From contig NZ_BLKW01000004.1 in assembly GCF_010723305.1 (NCBI RefSeq), positions 1,488,001 to 1,552,000 of the forward strand: a stretch of DNA of 64,000 nucleotides, read 5' to 3'. Position numbers and translations under genes: made by a program. Positions 55,392-64,000 of this stretch are shown in pieces. This stretch comes from Mycobacterium botniense (GTDB lineage Bacteria; Actinomycetota; Actinomycetes; Mycobacteriales; Mycobacteriaceae). Each line of letters begins with the position of its first letter. The first letter of the stretch is position 1. The notes beneath the pieces were generated by a model. It searched no databases and was not told where the DNA came from. It was given only the letters and a program-made list of their open reading frames with translations.

Positions 55392-56458
55392 TGCCACGCG
55401 TCGTCACCCCTCGGTCCGTTACCTCCCGGTCCGTGTGCGCCGGCCTGTTGCCGTTCAGCTTCGATCGGCACCGGGGCGGTCACCGGCGACGGCCCCGGTC
55501 CAGTGTCACGCATCCGCACCCCGTCCAGCGCCGCCGCCAGTTTGTCCGGGTCGTGTAATGGTGTACCAGGTCTGGACACGTCAGCGAAGCGGACCTCAGC
55601 TTCGAGTAGTGTTGCGGTGCGGCGCAGTTGGTCTCGCTCCCGCTCGCTGGGCACCCGCTCGGCGTCGATGATGACGTCGTGCACGGTAAAACCGGGCGCA
55701 TGCTGAGCCAGCACGTGCAAATGGCGCTCGACCGAGAACCCGGCAGTTTCCCCCGGCTCCGCCACCAGGTTGAGCACCAGGGCGCGGCGTGCCGTGGTCG
55801 CCCGCAGCGCCGCCGCCAGCCCGGGCACCAGCACGTGCGGGATCACGCTGGTGAACCACGAACCAGGGCCCAGCACGACCAGGTCGGCCGCCATGATCGC
55901 GTCGACGGCTTGCCGGGTGGCCGGCGGGTCGGGGGGCAACAACCGCACCCGCCGCACCTTTCCCGGTGTGGTGGCTATCGCCACCTGGCCACGGATCACC
56001 CGAAATATCCGCGGGTCGGCCTCTAAACCAGCCACGTCGGCTTCAATCTGCAGGGCGATCGGGCACATCGGCAGTACTCTGCCCTTGACACCGAGGATGC
56101 GCCCGAGCTCGTCGAGGGCCGCGACCGGGTCGCCCAGCACCTCGTTGAGGCCGGCGAGCAACAGGTTGCCGATCGGGTGTCCGGCCAGCGCCCCGCTGCC
56201 GCCGAATCGGTGCTGCAGGATAGTGGCCCACAGCCGTCCGTACGGGCTGTCAGATGCCAACGCCGCCAACGCCATTCGCAGATCACCCGGTGGCACTACG
56301 TCCAATTCGCTGCGCAGCCGACCCGACGAGCCGCCGTCGTCGGCCACCGTGACCACGGCGGTGACGTGCGGGGTCAACCGGCGGGCGGCCGACAGCGTCG
56401 CATACAGACCATGTCCGCCGCCTAGAGCGACGATGCTGTGGCTTTTTTCCAGGCTCAT
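55388..56458 (-). CDS. cuvA: Gluconeogenesis/cell-wall factor YvcK (CuvA)
   Basis: A 356-residue YvcK/CofD-like protein. [28 protein letters not shown] and [17 protein letters not shown] are the nucleotide-sugar binding segments. In M. tuberculosis (Rv1422) the protein, named CuvA, is phosphorylated by PknB and localises to growing poles; UDP-GlcNAc binding is known for the family. The C-terminal 40 residues are variable. It overlaps rapZ and whiA by 4 nt at each end, forming the conserved rapZ-yvcK-whiA operon. Confidence 0.94.
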   Translation of the reverse strand: MSLEKSHSIVALGGGHGLYATLSAARRLTPHVTAVVTVADDGGSSGRLRSELDVVPPGDLRMALAALASDSPYGRLWATILQHRFGGSGALAGHPIGNLLLAGLNEVLGDPVAALDELGRILGVKGRVLPMCPIALQIEADVAGLEADPRIFRVIRGQVAIATTPGKVRRVRLLPPDPPATRQAVDAIMAADLVVLGPGSWFTSVIPHVLVPGLAAALRATTARRALVLNLVAEPGETAGFSVERHLHVLAQHAPGFTVHDVIIDAERVPSERERDQLRRTATLLEAEVRFADVSRPGTPLHDPDKLAAALDGVRMRDTGPGPSPVTAPVPIEAERQQAGAHGPGGNGPRGDDAWQ

Positions 56459-57414
56459 TCGCGACCCAGGTCCCGGTGCAGCACCCGCACGGATAGCTGC
56501 GCATTGCGTCCCAGCAGCTGCGCCAACGCCTCGGCGATGACGACACTGCGATGCTTGCCGCCGGTGCAGCCGATGGCAACAGTCATGTAGCGCTTCCCCT
56601 CCTTGCGGTAGCCGTCGACAACCAGGGATAGCAATCGATGGTAGGTGTCGAGGAACTCTGCCGCGCCGTTCTGGCCCAGCACGTAGTCGCGCACCGCCGG
56701 ATGCTGACCGGTGTGGGGCCGCAACTCGTCGACCCAGTGCGGATTAGGCAAGAAGCGCACGTCCATCACCATGTCCGCGTCCATCGGCAGACCGTATTTG
56801 AAGCCGAACGACTCGACCGTCACGCTGGTGTGCGCGACGGTCTCGCCGCCGAATGCGCGTTCGATGCTTTCGCGTAAGGCTCGCACCGACAGGGTCGACG
56901 TGTCGATGATCAGGTCGGCGGTGGCACGCACCGGCGACAGCATCTCACGCTCCGCGGCGATCCCTTCCACCAGCGTCTGCTCGCCTTGGAGCGGATGGCT
57001 GCGGCGATTCTGCTCGTAACGGCGCACCAGCGTGTCGTCGGAGGCTTCCATAAACAGCACCCGCGGGGTGATGTTGCGGGTCGCCAGGTCGTTGCGCACC
57101 CAGTCCAGGTCCCCGGTGAACCCACGCGAGCGCACATCCATCACCACCGCAAGCTGGGTGATCCGCGATCCGGCCGCCAGCCCGAAGTCCACCATGCGGG
57201 TGATCAGTTGCGGAGGCAGATTGTCGGCGACATACCAACCGAGGTCCTCGAGCACCTTGGCCGCGGTACCGCGCCCGGCGCCGGACAGCCCGGTCACCAA
57301 AACCACATCGATACCCGACTGCGGTGCACCGACGGGTTGGCCGGCCTGCTTGTTTGGCGGTTCGGCTTTCACCCCGCCCACCCGTTTCTCGTCATCTATG
57401 ATCCGGCCCATCAT
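56455..57414 (-). CDS. rapZ: RapZ/YvcJ-family nucleotide-binding protein
   Basis: A 319-residue P-loop protein. Walker A is [12 protein letters not shown] (about residue 45), and conserved parts [23 protein letters not shown] and [18 protein letters not shown] mark the RapZ group. In E. coli RapZ controls GlmS through small RNAs; in Gram-positive bacteria its role is less clear. The N-terminal 35 residues before the P-loop are longer than in M. tuberculosis. It overlaps uvrC and cuvA by 4 nt. Confidence 0.94.
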   Translation of the reverse strand: MMGRIIDDEKRVGGVKAEPPNKQAGQPVGAPQSGIDVVLVTGLSGAGRGTAAKVLEDLGWYVADNLPPQLITRMVDFGLAAGSRITQLAVVMDVRSRGFTGDLDWVRNDLATRNITPRVLFMEASDDTLVRRYEQNRRSHPLQGEQTLVEGIAAEREMLSPVRATADLIIDTSTLSVRALRESIERAFGGETVAHTSVTVESFGFKYGLPMDADMVMDVRFLPNPHWVDELRPHTGQHPAVRDYVLGQNGAAEFLDTYHRLLSLVVDGYRKEGKRYMTVAIGCTGGKHRSVVIAEALAQLLGRNAQLSVRVLHRDLGRE

Positions 57415-59390
57415 CCGGTCCCCTGTCCGGCCGTGTGCTGATCATACGTCGGGGCTTCCGTTTTCGAACCGGGTCGGCCCGGCCGCAACGCTTCGAGCAC
57501 CGCCGTCGCTGTCGCGACACCGATGCCCGGCACAGCGGTGATCTCCTCAACGGTGGCCTCCCGGAGGCGGGACACCGATCCGAAATGACTGACCAGTGCT
57601 TTGCGCCGGTGCTCACCCAGTCCCGGCACCGCGTCCAGCGCCGACGCCGTCATGCGCTTGGAGCGCTTGCTGCGGTGATAGCTGATGGCGAAGCGGTGCG
57701 CCTCATCGCGAATCCGCTGCAACAGATACAATCCCTCGGAATTGCGCGGCAAGATGATCGGCTCGGGTTCCGAAGGCACCCACACCTCTTCGAGCCGCTT
57801 CGCGAGGCCGATGACCGCGATATCGGTGATGCCGAGTTCGTCGAGAACCGCTGCCGCCGCGTTGACCTGCGGAGCACCGCCGTCGACGACGTAGACGTTG
57901 GGCGGATAGGCGAAACGACGCGACTTTCCTTCGGGGGCAGGCACATCTGAGTCCTGAAGGTGACGCAGGAACCGGCGCCGGGTGACTTCGGCGATGGAAG
58001 CGACGTCGTCGGAGCGGCCCTGCCCGGCGGCCTCCCGGATGGCGAAGTGACGATAGTCGGACTTGCGTGGCAGCCCGTCCTCGAAAACCACCAGCGAGCC
58101 GACCACATCGGTGCCCTGGACGTGACTGACGTCGACGCATTCGATTCGCAGCGGTGCGTCGGCCAGTCCCAACGCATCCTGGATGTTCTGCAGCGCAGCG
58201 GATCTGGCGTTGAAATCTCCGGCTCGTTTCAGCTTATGTTGCTGCAGGGCCTCTTTCGCGTTTCTCTGGACGGTTTCGGCCAGCACCCGTTTGTCGCCGC
58301 GTCGCGGCACCCGCAGCATAACCCGTGTGCCGCGCAGACCTGAGAGCCAGCTCGCCAGCTCGTCGGCATTGGGCGGCAGGCACGGCACCAGCACCTCACG
58401 CGGCACCGGGTTGGCGGACTCGTCGGCAGCATCGCCCAGCTCCGCCTGCTCACCGTAGAACTGGGTCAAAAACTGTTCGACCAGCTGTGCTTCGCCGGAA
58501 TCGCCAGGGTCACCGGGTTTTTCGACGACCCAGCCACGCTGGCCGCGAACCCGGCCGCCACGCACGTGAAATACCTGGACGGCGGCTTCGAGCTCGTCGT
58601 CGGCGAACGCGACCACATCGGCGTCGGTCCCGTCACTGAGCACCACGGTCTGCTTCTCCAGGGCTCGCCTGAGCGCCGACAGGTCGTCACGCAGCCGGGC
58701 AGCGCGTTCGAAATCCAGTTGTTCGGCTGCGGCGTTCATCTGCTGCTCGAGGTCGCGAGCGAACCGCTCGGTTTTGCCCGACAGAAAATCGCAGAAATCG
58801 TTCACGATCTGGCGGTGCTGCTCGGCGCTGACCAGGCCGATGCATGGCGCCGAACATTTGTCGATGTAGCCGAGCAGGCATGGCCGCCCGATCTGCCTGT
58901 GACGCTTGAACACTCCCGTCGAGCAGGTGCGAGCCGGAAATACCCGGGTGAGCAAATCGAGCGTCTCCCGGATCGCCCAGGCGTGCGAGTACGGGCCGAA
59001 ATAGCGCACCCCCTTGCGCCGGGGGCCGCGGTAGACCATCAACCGGGGAAATTCTTCATTGAGGGTGACCGCCAGCACCGGATAGGACTTGTCGTCGCGG
59101 TAGCGGACGTTGAACCGCGGGTCGAACTCCTTGATCCAGTTGTATTCCAGCTGCAGTGCCTCGACCTCGGTGCTGACCACCGTCCACTCCACCTTGGCCG
59201 CGGTGGTCACCATCTGGCGGGTGCGCGGGTTCAGGCTGGCGACGTCAGTGAAATATGAGGTCAGCCGGCTACGCAGACTTTTGGCCTTACCGACGTAGAT
59301 GACTCGCCCATGCTGATCCCGGAACCGGTAGACACCCGGCTCCGCCGGGATGGATCCGGGCGCGGGGCGGTACGTCGCGGGATCAGGCAC
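57411..59390 (-). CDS. uvrC: Excinuclease ABC subunit C
   Basis: A 659-residue endonuclease that makes the dual incisions of nucleotide excision repair with UvrAB. The N-terminal GIY-YIG domain ([18 protein letters not shown]), the UVR motif for UvrB contact ([19 protein letters not shown]), the RNase-H-like domain ([17 protein letters not shown] and [11 protein letters not shown]) and C-terminal helix-hairpin-helix repeats ([25 protein letters not shown]) are all present. The GTG at 59388-59390 starts [12 protein letters not shown], like the homologue. It leads the uvrC-rapZ-cuvA-whiA operon. Confidence 0.95.
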   Translation of the reverse strand: MPDPATYRPAPGSIPAEPGVYRFRDQHGRVIYVGKAKSLRSRLTSYFTDVASLNPRTRQMVTTAAKVEWTVVSTEVEALQLEYNWIKEFDPRFNVRYRDDKSYPVLAVTLNEEFPRLMVYRGPRRKGVRYFGPYSHAWAIRETLDLLTRVFPARTCSTGVFKRHRQIGRPCLLGYIDKCSAPCIGLVSAEQHRQIVNDFCDFLSGKTERFARDLEQQMNAAAEQLDFERAARLRDDLSALRRALEKQTVVLSDGTDADVVAFADDELEAAVQVFHVRGGRVRGQRGWVVEKPGDPGDSGEAQLVEQFLTQFYGEQAELGDAADESANPVPREVLVPCLPPNADELASWLSGLRGTRVMLRVPRRGDKRVLAETVQRNAKEALQQHKLKRAGDFNARSAALQNIQDALGLADAPLRIECVDVSHVQGTDVVGSLVVFEDGLPRKSDYRHFAIREAAGQGRSDDVASIAEVTRRRFLRHLQDSDVPAPEGKSRRFAYPPNVYVVDGGAPQVNAAAAVLDELGITDIAVIGLAKRLEEVWVPSEPEPIILPRNSEGLYLLQRIRDEAHRFAISYHRSKRSKRMTASALDAVPGLGEHRRKALVSHFGSVSRLREATVEEITAVPGIGVATATAVLEALRPGRPGSKTEAPTYDQHTAGQGTG

Positions 59391-59560
59391 TCTTTCTAGG
59401 CTAGTGGCCGCCGGAAGGGGGCCGAGAACGACGGTCGGGCCTGCGGACCGGGCCGGGGCTGTGTACCCCCGCGGGGTGAACCGGCGCAGCCGGGCGGCTC
59501 GGCGGGGATAGTGACCGCCTGGTGTCCGCCGGGTTCGGGCGACGTGCCGCCCGGCGCACA

Positions 59561-61822
<2,262 letters not shown>

Positions 61823-61937
61823 CTCTGCCACCTCGCCCGCGCCCGCCCGAAGCGGGACACGCTCCCGGAAGGGCTCGCGCCACGAGCCCACCTTGCTGTC
61901 ACCAGTATGAACCACCGCGCGCCGCCGGTGCCGCGGC

Positions 61938-62537
61938 TTACCGGGCGGACCGCCCCATCAGCCGTTCCACGTATTTGGCGATGACGTCGACCTCGAGATT
62001 CACCGGCGTTCCCACCGGGGCGCGGCCCAGGGTGGTCAGCTGCCGGGTGGTGGGGATCAGCGAGACCTCGAACCAGTCTGGGCCCAACCCGGACACGGTC
62101 AGCGAGATGCCGTCGACGGTGATCGACCCTTTTTCGACGACGTATCGCGCCAGCGCGGGCGGCAGCTCGATGCGCACCACTTCCCACTCCGGGGACGGGG
62201 TGCGGGCCAGGATCGTGCCGGTGCCGTCGATGTGGCCCTGCACGATGTGCCCGCCCAGGCGGCTGTTCAGCGCGACCGCGCGCTCCAGGTTCACCCGGCT
62301 GCCGACCCGGATGTCACGTAGGTTGGACCGGTGCAGCGTTTCGGCCATCACGTCGGCGGTGAATTGCCCTCCGGGCAGTACCTCGACAACGGTCAGGCAC
62401 ACACCGTTGACCGCGATCGAATCACCGTGACCGGCATCGGCGGTGACCGCGGGACCGCGGATGGTCAGGCGGGCGCAGTCGGCCACGTCATCCCGGCCGG
62501 TCACCTCACCCAATTCTTCGACGATTCCGGTGAACAC
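61938..62537 (-). CDS. ribE: Riboflavin synthase, alpha chain
   Basis: A 199-residue enzyme made of two lumazine-binding repeats (residues 1-95 and 96-190). It starts [12 protein letters not shown], the conserved N-terminus, and each repeat has a GxHxxxGH-type loop ([28 protein letters not shown]). It dismutates two lumazines to riboflavin. Called ribC in M. tuberculosis (Rv1412). It is divergent from lprG over 117 nt. Confidence 0.95.
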   Translation of the reverse strand: MFTGIVEELGEVTGRDDVADCARLTIRGPAVTADAGHGDSIAVNGVCLTVVEVLPGGQFTADVMAETLHRSNLRDIRVGSRVNLERAVALNSRLGGHIVQGHIDGTGTILARTPSPEWEVVRIELPPALARYVVEKGSITVDGISLTVSGLGPDWFEVSLIPTTRQLTTLGRAPVGTPVNLEVDVIAKYVERLMGRSAR

Positions 62538-62654
62538 CGCACCAGGCTAGTCTCCGGCTGGCCGGAAACCTCGCCCCGATCAGGCCCAGCCGGACGCCGG
62601 ACACACACCGCACGTTTTCCGGTCGGGTCACCGGCACCCTCTACGATGCCAGGT

Positions 62655-63368
62655 ATGCACACGCCCCGCCGACGTGCCGTCGTCCTTGTCGCTTTGGCCG
62701 TCCTGAGCGCCACCGCCGCGCTCCTCGCCGGCTGCTCGTCGTCCAAGCCGACCAGCAAGCAGCCGCTCCCCGATGCGGCGACACTGCTGAGGGAATCCAG
62801 CCAGACCACCAAGGGCGTCCAGAGCGTGCACGTGGTGCTGTCGACGACCGGCAAGGTTCAGGGGCTGCCCGTCAAAATGCTCACCGGCGACCTCACCACC
62901 GCGCCCAGCACCGCCGCCAAGGGCAACGCCAAGGTCGTGGTCGGCGGTTCTGATCTCGACGCCGACTTCGTGGTGTACGACTCGGACCTGTATGCCACCT
63001 TAACCCCGAACAAATGGACTGATCTCGGTCCCGCCGCCGATATCTACGACGTCTCCACGATCTTGAACCCCAACACCGGGCTGGCCAACATCCTGGCCAA
63101 CTTCGCCGATGCCAAGGCCGAAGGCCGCGACATCATCAACGGGCAAGACACCGTGCGCATCAGCGGCAGCGTTCCCGCAGAAGCCGTGAACGCCCTTGCG
63201 CCGCAATTGAAGGTGAACCAGCCGCTGCCTGCCACCGTCTGGATCCAGGAGAACGGCGACCACCAGCTGGTTCAGGCGAAGCTGGATCAAAGTGCGGGTA
63301 ATTCCATCCAGATCACCCTGTCCAACTGGGGGGAGCCCGTGCAGGTGACGAAACCTCCGGCGAGCTAG
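62655..63368 (+). CDS. lprG: Lipoprotein LprG (triacylglyceride/LAM carrier)
   Basis: A 237-residue lipoprotein. The signal peptide ends in the lipobox LAGC with Cys27, followed by a Ser/Pro linker and the LprG/LppX fold. In M. tuberculosis LprG binds triacylated glycolipids in a hydrophobic pocket and works with the MFS protein P55 to move lipids and LAM to the outer layers. The ATG at 62655 has AGG just upstream. It is only 4 nt from the P55 gene, so the pair is an operon as in all mycobacteria. Confidence 0.95.
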   Translation: MHTPRRRAVVLVALAVLSATAALLAGCSSSKPTSKQPLPDAATLLRESSQTTKGVQSVHVVLSTTGKVQGLPVKMLTGDLTTAPSTAAKGNAKVVVGGSDLDADFVVYDSDLYATLTPNKWTDLGPAADIYDVSTILNPNTGLANILANFADAKAEGRDIINGQDTVRISGSVPAEAVNALAPQLKVNQPLPATVWIQENGDHQLVQAKLDQSAGNSIQITLSNWGEPVQVTKPPAS

Positions 63369-63372
63369 GCCA

Positions 63373-64000
63373 ATGCGAGCAGGCCGCAGAGTCGCGATCA
63401 GCGCGGGCAGCCTCGCTGTGCTGCTCGGTGCCCTCGACACCTATGTCGTGGTCACCATCATGCGCGACATCATCACCACCGTGGGCATCCCGATCAACCA
63501 GCTGCAGCGGATCACCCCGATCGTCACCTGGTATCTGCTGGGCTACATCGCCGCCATGCCACTGCTGGGCCGGGCGTCGGACCGGTTCGGCCGCAAACTG
63601 CTGTTGCAGACCAGCCTGGCCATGTTCGCCGTCGGCTCGGTGATCACCGCTCTGGCCACCGATCTGCACATCCTGGTGGTGGGGCGCACCCTTCAGGGTC
63701 TGGCCGCCGGCGCGCTGCTGCCGGTGACCCTGGCGCTGGGCGCCGACTTGTGGGCGGCCCGCAACCGCGCCGGGGTGCTCGGTGGTATCGGCGCCGCCCA
63801 GGAACTGGGCAGCGTGCTGGGCCCGCTGTACGGGATTTTTATCGTCTGGCTGCTGCACCGCTGGCAGGACGTGTTCTGGATCAACGTGCCGCTGGCGCTG
63901 GCCGCGATGGTGATGATCCAGTTCAGCCTGCCATCGCGGGACCGCAGCACCGAACCGGAGCGGATCGACCTGGTCGGTGGGGTGTTGCTGGCGGTCACGC
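63373..64000 (+). CDS. MFS efflux pump P55, N-terminal part
   Basis: The first 209 residues of a 14-helix MFS transporter are seen; the window ends before the stop. [15 protein letters not shown] is motif D1, [13 protein letters not shown] is the MFS motif A in loop 2-3, and [30 protein letters not shown] and [16 protein letters not shown] are motif B/C-like. P55 (Rv1410c) exports triacylglycerides and contributes to drug tolerance together with LprG. Start ATG at 63373. Confidence 0.95.
   Translation, partial: MRAGRRVAISAGSLAVLLGALDTYVVVTIMRDIITTVGIPINQLQRITPIVTWYLLGYIAAMPLLGRASDRFGRKLLLQTSLAMFAVGSVITALATDLHILVVGRTLQGLAAGALLPVTLALGADLWAARNRAGVLGGIGAAQELGSVLGPLYGIFIVWLLHRWQDVFWINVPLALAAMVMIQFSLPSRDRSTEPERIDLVGGVLLAVT

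Overview
This window is a GC-rich segment of a Mycobacterium chromosome. It is collinear, in inverted orientation, with the M. tuberculosis region running from fabG1 (Rv1483) down to the P55 efflux gene (Rv1410c). The calls rest on protein-level recognition of many mycobacteria-specific genes: ripA/ripB, moxR1, mptB, whiA, lprG/P55, an orphan PPE-PPW protein and the opcA-pgl pentose block. The lack of PE_PGRS genes, an intein-free SufB and two decayed insertion sequences point to a non-tuberculous mycobacterium. The species cannot be named from this sequence alone.

Layout. 1-6655: start of fabG1, then the moxR1/DUF58/VWA chaperone-like operon and the cell-wall hydrolases ripB/ripA plus an Rv1476-type membrane protein. 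6832-10314: aconitase with its TetR repressor acnR and an AcnR-type operator. 10399-13557: small HTH protein, ABC-F ATPase, enoyl-CoA hydratase, thioredoxin. 13646-17357: metal island with a ctpD P1B ATPase, a divergent NmtR-like sensor, a fadE pseudogene and a His-tailed lipoprotein. 17446-23734: the complete SUF iron-sulfur operon sufR-B-D-C-S-U-T with a SufR operator. 23824-30534: mptB mannosyltransferase, an ABC transporter pair and ctaA, interrupted by an IS1634-type element. 30490-33705: ATP-grasp-like protein, quinone oxidoreductase, PPE protein.

33864-39051 is the most unusual part: sigC, a divergent copper ATPase of CtpA type, and a membrane zinc-finger (ZAS) anti-sigma-like protein, split by an ISL3-family element. 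In M. tuberculosis these three homologues are not together (sigC is Rv2069; ctpA and the ZAS protein are Rv0092/Rv0093c). The arrangement suggests a copper-linked sigma/anti-sigma module. 39123-46863: ctaB and the tkt-tal-zwf-opcA-pgl pentose phosphate operon. 47100-50834: small helical protein, secG, and the tpiA-pgk-gap glycolytic operon. 51079-54254: FAD oxidoreductase and DUF3556 membrane protein. 54414-62537: whiA-cuvA-rapZ-uvrC and the riboflavin genes. 62655-64000: lprG and P55, the latter cut by the window end.

Two insertion sequences have recognisable terminal inverted repeats and target-site duplications (6 bp and 8 bp). Each landed on the TAA stop codon of the upstream gene and left that reading frame intact. 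Both transposases carry several frameshifts. No rRNA, tRNA or CRISPR array was seen. Start codons were chosen from homologue N-termini remembered for M. tuberculosis and visible ribosome-binding sites; no database search was possible.
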